In this document: positions 32,509 to 43,783 of the stretch, piece by piece
How the letters are laid out: every line of letters begins with the position of its first letter
Numbering within the stretch: position 1 is the stretch's first letter
NCBI GenBank assembly: GCA_014529385.2
Contig: CM043971.1
Coordinates: forward strand, 92,764,840 to 92,828,839
Reading direction: 5' to 3'
Length of the DNA stretch: 64,000 bases
Origin: Adiantum capillus-veneris
Taxonomy: Eukaryota; Streptophyta; Polypodiopsida; Polypodiales; Pteridaceae
Program-made: the position numbers and the translations under genes
The notes under the pieces: generated by a model
Database searches by the model: none
Seen by the model: only the letters and a program-made list of their open reading frames with translations
What the model was told of the DNA's origin: nothing

Positions 32509-33324
32509 TTATTGCTTCCACTTGTCGGGATTCTCGCGCGCTGCTTTCTTCGCATTCTTCCAATCTTCTTTGGCCAGCCAATCTGGTTTGTTCCACCCAT
32601 GCTTGATTGCTTTTTGCACTTCTGAATGCTTGTGCTTGCAGTATTCGCGCATTCGAACCTTCATCAGGTCTTCGTTGAAGCGGTCATCCTGTGTTGAAAC
32701 GAGAAACTTGTCATGCAGCATGTTGATGGCTCAGTCTTTAAAATCACTTGGTACTTCACTCCAAGTGTTTGGTATGTAGCGTCTAAACACCTGAGAGCAA
32801 AGACCGCGCATGCGCGAGATCATCTTCTTGCCTTCATCATCCAAGATGATGCCGTCGCTGAAGTCGACGGAGTAAGGCAAGCCCTCTCGCCGGTGACGCA
32901 TGAACCTAGGTGTCCCGGCAGGGGTCTCTAGCGGCGTGTCCATGGTGGTACGGACGTCCGATGTCTCCACTGGAGTATAGGCCCCGAAGCGAGGAGTGTC
33001 CATTGGAGTGACTCCTGGAGGAGTAGCTAGTGGTGTGTGGCTGCTAGGAACGGCCATCAACCATGCAAAACCTGGTGTAGATGGCCATACCGTGGCTGGT
33101 GTGGGGGCGGGCAAAGAAGGGGAGGCTAAAGAGCCTCGTGGAACACGAGGCGGTGTCGAAGCATCAGCGGCGGCATCCCCACAACAACCGCCGCCGCCAC
33201 CACTAGAGCGTCGGTGCCTAGACGAGTGTGAAGATCGTCTCGTTGACACTGAATGCTCCGAAAAAGAGGGAGACGCTAAAGGAGTAGGAACACGTGATGG
33301 TGCTTCAGATCGATGATGCTCCAC
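32509..33324 (-). pseudogene. TNPA-like CACTA protein, one in-frame stop
   Basis: One frame of about 272 codons carries a single TGA at about 32731 (SDFKD, stop, AINMLHDKF). The N-terminal half is Ser/Arg/Pro-rich, with a Gly run, and repeats MDTP-type words (GVTPMDTPRF, RTTMDTPLETP). The C-terminal half has VFRRYIPNTWSEVPSDF and HGWNKPDWLAKEDW … AARENPDKWKQ, the Ptta/En/Spm family block. It is probably the subterminal-repeat-binding partner of TNP2. Confidence 0.65.
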
Positions 33325-33513
33325 GTACCACTGTCTCTACTGGGGTAACAAAGAAGAAAGAAACTCATCATCATCCATACCTACATTAAACACACGAACA
33401 TTTAATCTTATTATTGAATGAATGGAGAAGAAAACATGGACAAGTAGAGAGAGAGAGAGAGGACTTGTTGAATTTCTTTAGAGAGATTTCGATGAATTTA
33501 TGTGAATTTGTAA

Positions 33514-33758
33514 AAGCAGTGCGCTCCGGGTGCGATGGAGACTGAAGCTGCATCACGAAGGTCTACTCATAGAAGTTGCTTGCCCCAACACTAAATCTAA
33601 TTGATCGGGTGAAAGAGACGCTGAGAAGCAGTAGTAGTGCTTCTTAGTGTCTCTTTCACCCGATCAACTAGATCTAGCGGTGGGACGAGAAGCATCTATA
33701 TTGAGCAGACCTTTGCGATTGCAGCTTCAGTCTCCATTGCACTCGGAGCGCAGTGCTT
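33514..33758. repeat. 245-bp foldback (long hairpin)
   Basis: Arms of about 120 bp pair with little loop: AAGCAGTGCGCTCCG at the left end, CGGAGCGCAGTGCTT at the right end, and GATCGGGTGAAAGAGAC facing GTCTCTTTCACCCGATC near the centre (33636-33644). Arms diverge by roughly a fifth. No target-site duplication is obvious. Confidence 0.85.
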
Positions 33759-33997
33759 CTCGTCCTTGCTTGTGAGAACATACCAAGAGCATACATACAT
33801 GGAGTGGATGCAAAGACCATTAAATACATTGACGCAATGATGCATATAGACAGAAATGGATAAAAAGCCACGTGAATACAATGTATATTATAAATCGGAG
33901 AAAAATTGTTCAAATACAATATTTATGGCTTTAAGAGGTCTCTCTCTCTTCTCACAAAGCTCAGCATAACTTCCTATATCTATATAGAGCTCTCCGT

Positions 33998-34600
33998 TTA
34001 AACAGATGTCCTCCATTCATTTTGTAGATCCTCTGCATGCACCCCATAAAGAGTAGCATCTTGATGCTCGTCTGGCACCACCTCAGCGACTTCTGACTGA
34101 GCATCTTCTCCGATCTCCTCCATTGATGCCACTGTGATTGGCACATGGTAGCCTTCAGACGTCTGTGCACTACGAGGGGCTACCTCTATGACGTACCACC
34201 AGTTTAATGCAGACTTTGTAGGATGAAATATCACCTGCCAGAGCCATATAGCTTACATGAGAGCTTCCAAGCACATAACTTCTAAAATTGGATGTTAACT
34301 ATTTACATACCTACTTGTTCACAATGCTCGGGTAGTACAAAAGTATCTCTTAGGTCAGTCCATTTCTTAGTTGAATCCACGTCAAGAAAACCAGACTCTC
34401 CTCTACGCACAATAGCGTTGCGACCCTCCATGATTATCTTGAATCATTGCACGTCGAACAAGTCGACAAAAAATCCTCTATAATCGATCCTCAAAATCTC
34501 TTGTAGCGTGCCGAAGTAAGTGAGTTCCGCCACCACAGGATCTGCATGAGAGGACCGTCGTCAACTAGACTTTTCAAATTTTGCCATGATTCCACAATCC
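33998..34600 (-). pseudogene. DUF4216-like region of CACTA protein
   Basis: Two exons join over an 80-bp intron (34235-34314). The upstream exon reads ELTYFGTLQEILRIDYRGFF, TKKWTDLRDTFVLPEHCEQ; the downstream one VIFHPTKSALNWWYVIEVAP then an acidic tail. It carries one in-frame stop (VQ, stop, FKIIM). DUF4216 is usual at the C-terminus of TNP2-type proteins. Confidence 0.65.
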
Positions 34601-34707
34601 TGAGTAAAATGCTTTTTGTCGATCCGTTTCACCCTAAAATGTCGACCTTTACACCATGATGTTGTGTATGACTTATACTACAACCAACAAAGATTATGAG
34701 TGGCCGT

Positions 34708-36068
34708 TCAAACATGTAGAAAGTCACTAGTTGTACATTGCAAACTTACCTTGTTCGCGCAACCCCGAGAGTACTCCCACTCCTCCTCAGTCACTTCTTC
34801 ACCGCACTGTTGTGCGCTTTTCAATTGGTTGTGCATCCATCTTAAGCTCATGAATGTTGGTAGGCTCTCCAGACCCGTTGGATAGTGCATCGGTGGTCGT
34901 CTTCCCCGTCTACACTCGATTCGTGCCCTTTGTCGCTCTTGCTTTGCATCCTCATATTTTGAAATCCACTTTTGCATCACTGGATTGTGAAGCATGCAAA
35001 ATCGGTTGATTTTAGCCTCTAGATCTTCCATCATCTTCTTCTCAACACCGAGATTGCACATGACAATCCCAGATATGCGCTCATCATCTATGGTTCACCA
35101 TAGCATGTCCCGGGATTTATCAAATCCGTCTAGCTACTCTCCAATGTACACTAGGGACTCTGATACCAGCCAACCTTCTGCCATGCTACCCTCTCGACGT
35201 GCCTTCTGACGCACAAATCCCTTGAGCATTTTCATGAAACGTTCTAAAAAGAACATCCATCTCGAATGTACTGTGCCAGCTATTTCCACCTCATCAACTA
35301 TGTGAACAAGAAGATGCGCCTGAATGGTTAGCATGGTAGTAGGAAAGTGTTTCTCAAACATGCACACAACCTCCGCAGCGTTTAGTTTGGTGAATGGTAT
35401 GGAGTCTACGTTGATCTCCTTTTGTGAGATCCATTGCACCAACTTCGCAAGTTTGTATATTGTGTTACGGGCATCAAGAGACAAACATCCCTCAATGGCC
35501 TGTAATAGGTCACCTGAAACACATTTGCAATAGATCACCTGAAAAGCGTTGTGATGCTAGTGTCACTCCATCCAAACTTTGTCTGCATGTTGAGAAGAAC
35601 CAGGAGAGCTTTCAATCTAGACACACATGCTCCATCATACAATGGCGTATTGGCTTCACTTTTCATATCATCATAGATAAGCCTTTCTGAATCCATGATC
35701 GTCTCAATCATTTCATCGATCTCGGGCTCAAACATTGCCTCGTTGGGAATGTGGTCTGCATGATCATCCCCCGAGCTGTCAGAGGCTACATCTTGTGGCC
35801 TCACATATGCTGCTTGACCAAAGCGCCTGCGAATACGTCTATTGGGTTTCAAGATTGCTGCATGTTGGCCAGCGTCAGAGTCCGACGAGTTATAATTGGC
35901 AGCAACTCGATCTATAATAGATGGATCAAACTTGCCAAATTCACAAACGTGCGTGCTGCAAAGAAATGTGTCTTGTTCGTCGCACAGCATGCTTGCATTG
36001 ATTACAAGGACATAAGATCCTTGTTGAGAGATAGGTGTTTCGGTTCGACGGCCCCACATCCTTGTCAC
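34708..36068 (-). pseudogene. tnp2: TNP2-type transposase with catalytic core deleted
   Basis: 36068-35535 is the N-terminal part (acidic, then YDGACVSRLKALLVLLNMQT and FGWSDTSITTLF). It jumps directly to the DUF4218 part (35538-35134: LLQAIEGCLSLDARNTIYKL, HSRWMFFLERFMKMLKGFVR, EGWLVSESLVYIG) and then 35061-34708 (LEAKINRFCMLHNPVMQKW). The roughly 400-450 residues that hold LAMDGVNP and LDLMHIFKN in the other CACTA are missing. The junction is marked by two 25-bp direct repeats (35501-35550). Confidence 0.8.
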
Positions 36069-36138
36069 TACTCATAATGAGGGTGAAAACCTTATAACCT
36101 GGACATAAATTTAATCTTCTATTAGCATCCTCCGTCTT

Positions 36139-36214
<76 letters not shown>
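36139..36214. repeat. (CT)n microsatellite
   Basis: About 38 CT units, just upstream of the TNP2 remnant. Confidence 0.97.
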
Positions 36215-36217
<3 letters not shown>

Positions 36218-36542
36218 TTCACATTGTAAACTACCTAACATTCTCTCGTCATGTCCAATCCCCGCACACCTCGGTCTAGAGGTGCACGGAGATCAGAACC
36301 ACCGGGTTATAATCTCGTCTTTATTGGTCAATGCCTATATTTGTGGGTACACACCCACGTCTACATGAAAGTGCATGTAGTGGACAAAACCCCTTTGCCT
36401 CTTCTCTAGCTGTAGCATTTCACAGCATCTTAACATCTTTTCATAGTAGGTCTTTGTTTGTAGCATGCAGGTACGCCATTCTTGCAATGTAGTTGATGCC
36501 TACTCATAGCACTTAGTTCTTACTCTAGATTTGACGGGCTGT

Positions 36543-36590
<48 letters not shown>
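36543..36590. repeat. (GT)n microsatellite
   Basis: About 23 GT units. Confidence 0.97.
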
Positions 36591-36591
<1 letters not shown>

Positions 36592-36839
36592 CCCTTGGAA
36601 TTGTCATCTTGCATCACTAACTTTTGTGTAGGCTCAATTTGCTCTTCCATTGGCTGATCATTACGGCTTATTGTATGGGAGTAGCACTCGAACATGTAGG
36701 TGGAATTGCTTGTGCGCATGGACTGTCGAGGCTGTGAGCGCAAGAAATTTTCTCATGTAGGAAAAGATTCTTTTTCAGTGTTTTTCATATGAGCAAGTGT
36801 TTTTCATACATTGCTTAACATCATGAGCTTTTTCTCGAG

Positions 36840-36967
36840 AGGCACTCCATACCTAGCTAGGTACGATTGGGGCAGGGGACCACCGGGCCAGCGGTCCCCT
36901 GCCCCCAATTGTACCTAGCCTGGTGGTCCCTTGCCCCCAACCATACCTAGCTAGGTATGTGGTGCCT
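36840..36967. repeat. 128-bp GC-rich foldback
   Basis: Arms of about 56 bp: AGGCACTCCATACCTAGCTA and, inverted at the right, AGGCACCACATACCTAGCTA. The left arm also pairs with an inner inverted copy (GGGGCAGGGGACC with GGTCCCCTGCCCC), so two alternative hairpins are possible. Confidence 0.85.
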
Positions 36968-37224
36968 CCCTCACAAAAGATCATGATGTAAGAGGTAAGG
37001 CACAATTAGTACTAGTTCACGCATGACCATACAACATGGGGCATAGTATGCATTGCATGATATGCTTAATCCCAACTATTTCTCTAACCGCTAGCATTAA
37101 GCCAATCTTTACTTTAGTAGTCAAAACTCAAAATAAACCTAAATCTAATTTAATCTAACGTAAATCTAAATCTAACATAAATAAACCTAAATCTTATCTA
37201 ACGTAAATCTAACTCAAAATAAAC

Positions 37225-37469
37225 CTAAATCTCTCTTACGACGTTAAAACTCTCTTCTTCTCGGGTGTGTGTGTGGATGTGTGTGTGTGCTAATAAAAAG
37301 GGGAAAATGGTATAACCTTTCTATCACCCAAGTGTGGTAGATTGGTTATGCCATTTCCCTCTTGAATAACAAGTCTTGAGTTCAACTCCTCGTCGTCGGC
37401 TATATATTTAAGATCTCTTGGGATAGTTTCCTATGACGTTAAAACTCTCTTCTTCTCGGCTGTGTATGT

Positions 37470-37520
<51 letters not shown>

Positions 37521-37696
37521 CGCGCTAATAAAAAGAGGAAAATGGTATAACCTTTCTATCACCCAAGTGTGGTAGATTGGTTATGCCATTTCCCTCTTGA
37601 ATAACAGGTCTTGAGTTCAACTCCTCGTCGTCGGCTATATCTTTAAGATCTCTTGGGATAGTTTCCTATGACGTTAAAACTCTCTTCTTCTCGGGT

Positions 37697-37761
<65 letters not shown>

Positions 37762-37934
37762 CGCGCGCGCTAATAATAAGAGGAAAATGGTATAACCTTT
37801 CTATCACCCAAGTGTGGTAGATTGGTTATGCCATTTCCCTCTTGAATAACAGGTCTTGAGTTCAACTCCTCGTTGGCTAGATCTTTAAGGTCTCTTGGGA
37901 TAGTTTCCTACGATGTTAAAACTCTCTTCTTCTC

Positions 37935-37994
<60 letters not shown>

Positions 37995-38335
37995 TAATAA
38001 AAAGAGGAAAATGGTATAACCTTTCTATCACCCAAGTGTGGTAGCTAGATTGGTTATGCCATTTCCCTCTTGAATAATAGGTCTTGAGTTCAACTCCTCG
38101 TTGGCTAGATCTTTAAGGTCTCTTGGGATAGTTTCCTACGACGTTAAAACTCTCTTCTTCTCGGGTGTGTGTGTGGGTGTGTGTGTGTGTGCTAATAAAA
38201 CGAGGAAAATGGTATAACCTTTCTATCACCCAAGTGTGGTAGATTGGTTATTCCATTTCTTGAGTTCAGCTCCTTGTCGGCTAGATCTTTAAGGTCTCTT
38301 GGGATAGTTCCCTACGATGTTAAAACTCTCTTCTT
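37225..38335. repeat. Minisatellite with tRNA-like promoter boxes and (GT)n
   Basis: Five tandem units of 197-244 bp, each with AAAATGGTATAACCTTTCTA, GTGGTAGATTGGTTATGCC and CTTGAGTTCAACTCCTCG, separated by (GT)n tracts of differing length. TGGTAGATTGG fits the pol III A box (TRGYNNANNNG) and GTTCAACTC fits the B box (GWTCRANNC), about 44 bp apart as in tRNA genes. The unit starts fall near 37335, 37571, 37815, 38041 and 38238 (A-box positions). Confidence 0.8.
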
Positions 38336-38349
38336 CTTCTTCTTCTTCT

Positions 38350-38399
<50 letters not shown>

Positions 38400-38700
38400 G
38401 TGTTTGTGTATGCATTCTTTGTTTATGCATGTGTGTGTGTGTGTGTTTTTTTTGTTTATGCATGTGCTCTCTCTCTCTCTCTCTCTCAAAAACACAATGT
38501 GTGTGTGTGTATGTGTGAGAGAGAGAGAGAGAGAGAGGGAGAGAGGGAGAGAGAGAGAGGAGAAGGGAACATGAGAGAGAGGAGAGGGAAGGAGCATACC
38601 TGGCTCTCCTTCCTCTCCTCGTGTATGTATGTGTGTGTGTGTGTGTGTGTCTGTGTGTGTGTGTGTGTGGAGAAGAAAGAGAGAGAGAGGGGGAGAGCGG
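38350..38700. repeat. Mixed (CT)n, (GT)n, (GA)n low-complexity block
   Basis: Consecutive simple-sequence tracts; open frames across it are compositional artefacts. Confidence 0.9.
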
Positions 38701-38779
38701 GTTACCTCTTTGCTTGCTTGAGCGCCGAAAACTCAGATTTGAGATCTAATTTTTTGGGCGCTCTCAATTTATTTTTTAC

Positions 38780-38895
38780 CCCTGTCAGCGTCGCTATCAG
38801 CGTCACTATGTTACAAATAGACTAGCGACGTCGTGAATTTTCGCTTTTAAGCGTTGCACTGCGAGCGTCGCTAATGTGAAGTACCTCTTGTAGTG
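38780..38895. repeat. CACTA subterminal repeats and right TIR
   Basis: CAGCGTCGCTATCAGCGTCA, TAGCGACGTCG and GCGAGCGTCGCTAA lead into CCTCTTGTAGTG. The motif is the same as at the left end. Confidence 0.8.
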
Positions 38896-38898
38896 GGG

Positions 38899-39559
38899 CA
38901 GGGCTAAAGATCATTCCTCTAAACTTTAACACCTTCTTTGGGGCCTACTTCAAATGCAACAAATTTGGACATTATGTGAGGGCATGTCCTGATGAGGTGA
39001 TAAAGCCTACAAAGGAGAGAAGCGAATCACAGGCTACCCCACAGGGTGGCAGAATACAGTAGATCCAACAAAGAAGCCTACTGAAGATCTTGGCAAGGCA
39101 GAGGGAGGGAAAAATAAAGTTAACTCGAATAAATATGTGGAGAAACAAGATCAGGGCAATCGGGGTAAGGGCAAGACCACCCAAAGCTACTGCTTTTCAT
39201 CCACTACTCAGCAAAGAACGGCCACCCCAGTAATGCAGAAGATCATGATGTCTCCAACTATTAGGTCAAAAGATGAGGGCTGGCAACAAGTATCTCATAT
39301 TTCATGTAAACGGTTCAAAGAAAAGGCTAGGGCCTTGGGACAAATCATAGGTCTCCCGCCGGATTTCCCAAAGCCTTCTGTCCTGTATGACAATATATTG
39401 AAAGTTTTGGGGAAGACGAATCAAGAGGACCTTTTCACTTCCAAGCTGGATACCACGTAGGTTCCACCAAAAAAGGAGCCAATGGAAGAGGACAACCTGA
39501 ATGGCAACTCTGGTGAAGAGTTCCTAGAGGCAGAAGAATTCTTCCCCCTTTCCCAATGA
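38899..39559 (+). pseudogene. LINE ORF1, C-terminal part with altered zinc knuckle
   Basis: Continuing the frame from 31421, it reads GLKIIPLNFNTFFGAYFKCN then KFGHYVRACP. This is the CX2CX4HX4C knuckle of plant LINE ORF1 with the first Cys replaced by Tyr (TAC for TGC). A one-base loss near 39058 shifts the frame to VDPTKKPTEDLGKAEGGKN. After a TAG at 39458-39460 the frame runs to TGA at 39557-39559, which overlaps the ORF2 ATG. Confidence 0.75.
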
Positions 39560-42500
39560 TGGATATATCTATTCAATCTTGGAATGTGAAGGGACTAAAA
39601 ACCCGGAAGAAGGGCACCCTCTTCTGGGAGGAAGTGAAGAAAGAGGAGGCAGTCAAATTGTTGGGCCATCCAAGAACACCATTTGGATGCCGAGTGCAAG
39701 AGAAAACAGGCTATAGGAAAAAAACTTATCTTTTATGGGGAGGAAGCGACGATTTCAGTGGTGTCTTGTTCATAGCTGACAGAGACTTGGAGCCAAAAGT
39801 GGTTCTTAACCACCCCTCCAGAAGAGTCCTTGGTGTTAGAATCAAATGGGACAATCAACCTATCACCATAGTAAATGTTTACGGCCCCTGCAACGCGAAG
39901 GATAGAGCTAAACTGTGGATGCAGCTCATGGATACTCCGATCAAAGGGGAGTGGCTGATGGTTGGATATTTTAATATGGTCAAGAAGAACAAGGACAAAA
40001 CAGGCTCCGCCAGTCTACTGGCTGGCTCAGAAAAGTCTAAATGACTGAGCTTATGTGAGAAGTAGGCTATGATTGACTTGTGGGAAGTGGGTCGATGGAA
40101 TAGCATGCCTAGGTTCACCTACACAAGCCTTCAGTATGCTTGCACTGCCTCCCGGCTGGATAGATCCTATTGCTCTCATCAATCTGACTGGATCTCATCG
40201 ACGGTAGAGATGAAGGTAATCTCAACAAAAAGCCTCTCCGATCACATGCCATTACACTTACAACTCAAGAAAGAAAAAGGGGGGGGGGGGGGGGGGGGGG
40301 GGCAATCCCCGAGAGGGGAGAAAAAGCTTCTTGTTACAGGGACACACTTGTTCAAAGACCCTCTCTTCAGAAGCATCACCAAGAAAGCATTGGGAAAGCT
40401 CAAGAAAGATGTGGGAATGAATAAACCTAGTGCTTGGAATGTATTTGTTTGGAGTATAAAAAAATCTATCAAAACTTTGGGTCCTCGGGTAAAAAAAGCC
40501 AATGAGGCATATATCAAACATCTCACAGAGGAGGTAGCGCAATTAGCCTCTAGGAAGGCTGCCGGACTGGCTACCGAAGATGAGCACAAGCGATGGCTTG
40601 AAGCTAAATCTCACCTGGCCAACGAATAGCTGGAGGAAATCAAGAAGGCGAGATTGCTATCTAGGGAAACTTTCTTGCAACCAGAACCTTCTAACCAAGC
40701 ACATTTTTTTAGGGCTCTAAAGGTGAGGAAAAGTTGAGGCCGCGTGCAAGTGCTCGATGATGAGAAAAAGAATACAATTCAAAACCAAGATGAGATGGCT
40801 ACAATTATGCTCAAGTATCTCAGCCAGATTATTGGCCAGCCAGAGACTCAATCTCAAGAAGTGGAAGAAGCCTGAGCGTCTTTACTTGGAAGTGTTGAAA
40901 AGAAGGTTCCTCGGGAGAAAGCCAACCGCATGGAAAAGGCCTTCTCTAATGAAGAATGCTCAGCGACACTTAAAGCTCTTGGCAATGAAAAGTCCCCCGA
41001 TCGGGATGGACTGACGTCTGAATTCTTCAGGGAATTTTGGGATGATCTCAAGGGTCGAGTCACACGGATGGCCAATCTAGCAGTTTCCGAAGAGTCGATG
41101 GATGCAAGTGTTAAGAGAGGGCTTATCAAGCCCATCCCCAAACAGATTTGTTGCTCTCAACTTAAACTTTGGCGTCCCATTACGATGATGTCAGTAGCAT
41201 ACAAAATTATTGCCAAGGTGATAGCTCTCAGACTTGCCCTCCTCCTGAGTCGGATCATCTCTCCCCATCAACACGGGTTCATTAAAGGGAGATCTATATA
41301 TGACAATATCTTGGCAACAATGGTAGGAATAGAGTATGCATCCTTCTCCAAGCAAGAGTGCATCTTGTTGCAGCTTGACCTCGACAAAGCCTATGATAGG
41401 ATAGAATGGTCCAGAAGTCATGGGAGCTCTGGGCTTTGGGCCTCGCATTTGTCACCTCATACGCACACTAGGCGGTGGCAACCAATCAGAGCTCCTGTTT
41501 AATGACAGAATTGTGGGATCTTTTGAGGTTAAAAGGTCTATTAAGCAAGGATGTCTCCTGGCCCCCTTGCTGTTCGCCATTGGTTTGCATTCTCTCATTA
41601 CAATGCTCGAAGCCAGTGCTACGCGGAGAGAGATTCAAGGTCTGGCATTATTGGGCAATGAAGCTACTAGCAAAAATGTTCACAGATGATTCGCTCCTAT
41701 TCTTGAAGGCGTGCCCTCGAGTTGTCAGGAGAGCTGTGGAGATTGTGCAAACATTTGCAATGGCCTTGGGATCCAAATGCAGTATAGAGAAGTCAAGACT
41801 AATCTCCCTGTGAGAGAACGACTCTTTTGACCCTGCAGTCTGGACAGGAGAGATTATCTAAAAAGGGAGTATATTTAGACACCTGAGAGTCCCCGTTGGG
41901 GTGGACGTAACCCACAGGCAAAGATTTCAATGGGTCATGGAAAAAATAAGCGCCAAAATGAGAAGGTGGGAGTTTGTTCTCCTACCCTTCCAAAGCCGGA
42001 TCAGAGTGATCAATGCTTTTATGATCTCGTATATTGCTTTCCTCAACCCCGTGCTCAAGATAGCTAAGTGTAACTGGAAAGAATTCTTAAAACTAGTGAA
42101 ATGGTTTCTTTGGAAGAACAACACGAAAACCTCCCGGCCATGGCAGTGGGCTAGATGGGAGGTAGTTGCTCACCCGATAGACCAAGGAGGGCTCGGCATT
42201 CTTAACCTTGTATCTCATGCTGAGGCCCTTTGTGCCAAATTTATGGTCTCATTGGCTAAACAGGACCAAGCTTGGGCTATCATGACCAAGGAAATGATTG
42301 ATGCAACAAAACTGGGATCGAAAGGGAGAAAGTGGAAGGGGGTTGTGATGCACGACAAACTTCTCGCCTCGAAGTGGTCTTATCTTAGATCTGGTGGACT
42401 CTCAGGGGCGCTGTTGAGGAAGTGTAAAAGTGTTGCTGAGGTTTTAGAATGGAGGGAAGTAACCGGATACTTTAAGAACTCCATATTGCACTGGTCCCCT

Positions 42501-43385
42501 TGGCTCTCTAAAATAGTGGGGCTGTCGCAAAGCCCCTACTAGATAGATATGGCCAGGAAGGTGAATAATAAGGGGCTCGTTCGACTAGAGTAATTTTGGG
42601 ATGGCAACATGAAGTGCTGGAAAACTGCTGATCGACTCTTTAGCCATCCAATTTCAACTGGATGGCTTTGAGATCTTACTAGTCTATAGGGTGATTAAAG
42701 AGCTTGATAAGGTGGTGATGCCAATTTGTGAATCCAACTTTAAATGGGACGCTTGGAGATGGCCCGAGAGTAGCCTCTTTTGGAAATCACACTCTAAAGA
42801 CATTTACCATGCATTAATGCACGAGGCTGATTGGTGTAGCTCTCTCAACAAATTATGGAAGAGGCACTGGACGGAAAAACGGCGGGAGGGAGTCATGGAG
42901 AACATCTAGAATCCAAGATGGCCTCAGTATATGAAGATATTTCTGTGAAAAGTGATGTGGGGTGCTCTTCCGATGGGCGTAAAGATACAAGAAAGAGGCA
43001 TCGGGTCTGATCGTTGCTCGGGGTGCAGAATAGCCAGTGAAGACCTAACCCACCTTTTCATGGGATGCCAGGCAATCAGGGGCATGGCTGGGAAATATGC
43101 AAGTGGATTCAAAGGATATGGCAAATTAAGTTCTTCAAGAATGATCTGTTCTAGTTTGGTAGTAACAGGATGGGAAGTCCTGCTCTTCTCGTCTGCACTC
43201 AAATAATCAGGTACTACTTCTTCAACCATATTTGGCAAGCAAGGAACCGCCGCGTGTTTGAGGGGGATCTAGTTGTGGCAAGCTTTTGTGAAATCACGCA
43301 AGAGAGAGGATTGATGATCCACATGATCGAATGCAAACAAGCCTCAAAGGACTGGTCTAGAACAATACATAACATCTTGGAATAA
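39556..43385 (+). pseudogene. LINE ORF2 (endonuclease, reverse transcriptase, zinc finger), copy 1
   Basis: ATG at 39556. Endonuclease: SIQSWNVKGL, VNVYGPC, GYFN (GDFN expected), SRLDRSYCS, SDHMPL. A 24-base poly(G) run at 40279-40302 encodes glycines. RT: NEKSPDRDGL, GFIKGRSIYDNI, LQLDLDKAYDRIEW, KQGCLLAPLLF and, after frame changes, FTDDSLLF. Post-RT: 41901-42542 with PIDQGGLGILNL. Zinc finger of the zf-RVT type: RCSGCRIASEDLTHLFMGC (43013 on). C-terminus: HIWQARNRRVFEG, stop at 43383-43385. Frameshifts near 40040, 41420 and 41640 and stops at 40627, 40873, 41811 and 42540 make it inactive. Confidence 0.9.
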
Positions 43386-43525
43386 GTAAAGCCGAGGAGT
43401 AGGAATGGTTTCTCTGCCAAGCAGATAACTTGTAATCCTTCGACCCTCAAGGCTCGGTCTGAGCTCGAGGATTGGTGTAGATTTCTGTTCTTAATACTAT
43501 CCCCTCACAATTGTGAGTATTGCAA

Positions 43526-43535
43526 CAAAAAAAAA
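43526..43535 (+). other. LINE poly(A) tail
   Basis: A run of A residues immediately before the 3' target duplication marks the LINE 3' end. Confidence 0.85.
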
Positions 43536-43553
43536 AGGATACGGCCAAACTTG
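43536..43553. repeat. LINE target-site duplication, 3' copy
   Basis: AGGATACGGCCAAACTTG; one base differs from 29975-29992. Confidence 0.88.
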
Positions 43554-43743
43554 AAGTAATAGCTTACTCATTTTCTTGGGAATATACTCTTTTGAAGGAG
43601 AACGCTTTACAAAGAACTTAGAAGGCACCTTTGCATTGAGAAAGTGATCCAAATCAGGATTAAGGAGTGTTGGCTCCAACCCTTAATGATGTGCCTCTCT
43701 GTATGTTGTCATTGATTTTTGTTGGACCTCGTGAGGATAATAA

Positions 43744-43783
<40 letters not shown>

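Larger units (their letters stand above)
31422..38895 (-). mobile_element. CACTA element inside LINE ORF1 (copy 1, 7474 bp)
   Basis: Ends are CACTACAAGAGG (31422) and CCTCTTGTAGTG (to 38895), with the 3-bp duplication GGG at 31419-31421 and 38896-38898. Joining the flanks gives an uninterrupted LINE ORF1 frame. Coding is on the minus strand. The TNP2 core is deleted, so the element is non-autonomous. Confidence 0.95.
29993..43535 (+). mobile_element. L1-type LINE with nested CACTA (copy 1)
   Basis: The element runs from just after the 5' target duplication to a poly(A) tail at 43526-43535. Removing the 7.47-kb CACTA leaves about 6.06 kb, a full-length plant L1. It has a 5' UTR with a poly(C) run (30249-30268), ORF1, ORF2 and a short 3' UTR. 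Both ORFs are disrupted, so it is inactive. Confidence 0.92.

Noticed and set aside
37335-37400. tRNA gene
   Set aside because: A and B boxes fit, but I cannot form acceptor and anticodon stems, and the unit is tandemly repeated with microsatellites.
38244-38825. 193-codon and neighbouring open frames across simple repeats
   Set aside because: They encode only Ser/Leu, Val/Cys or Arg/Glu alternations from (CT)n, (GT)n and (GA)n tracts.
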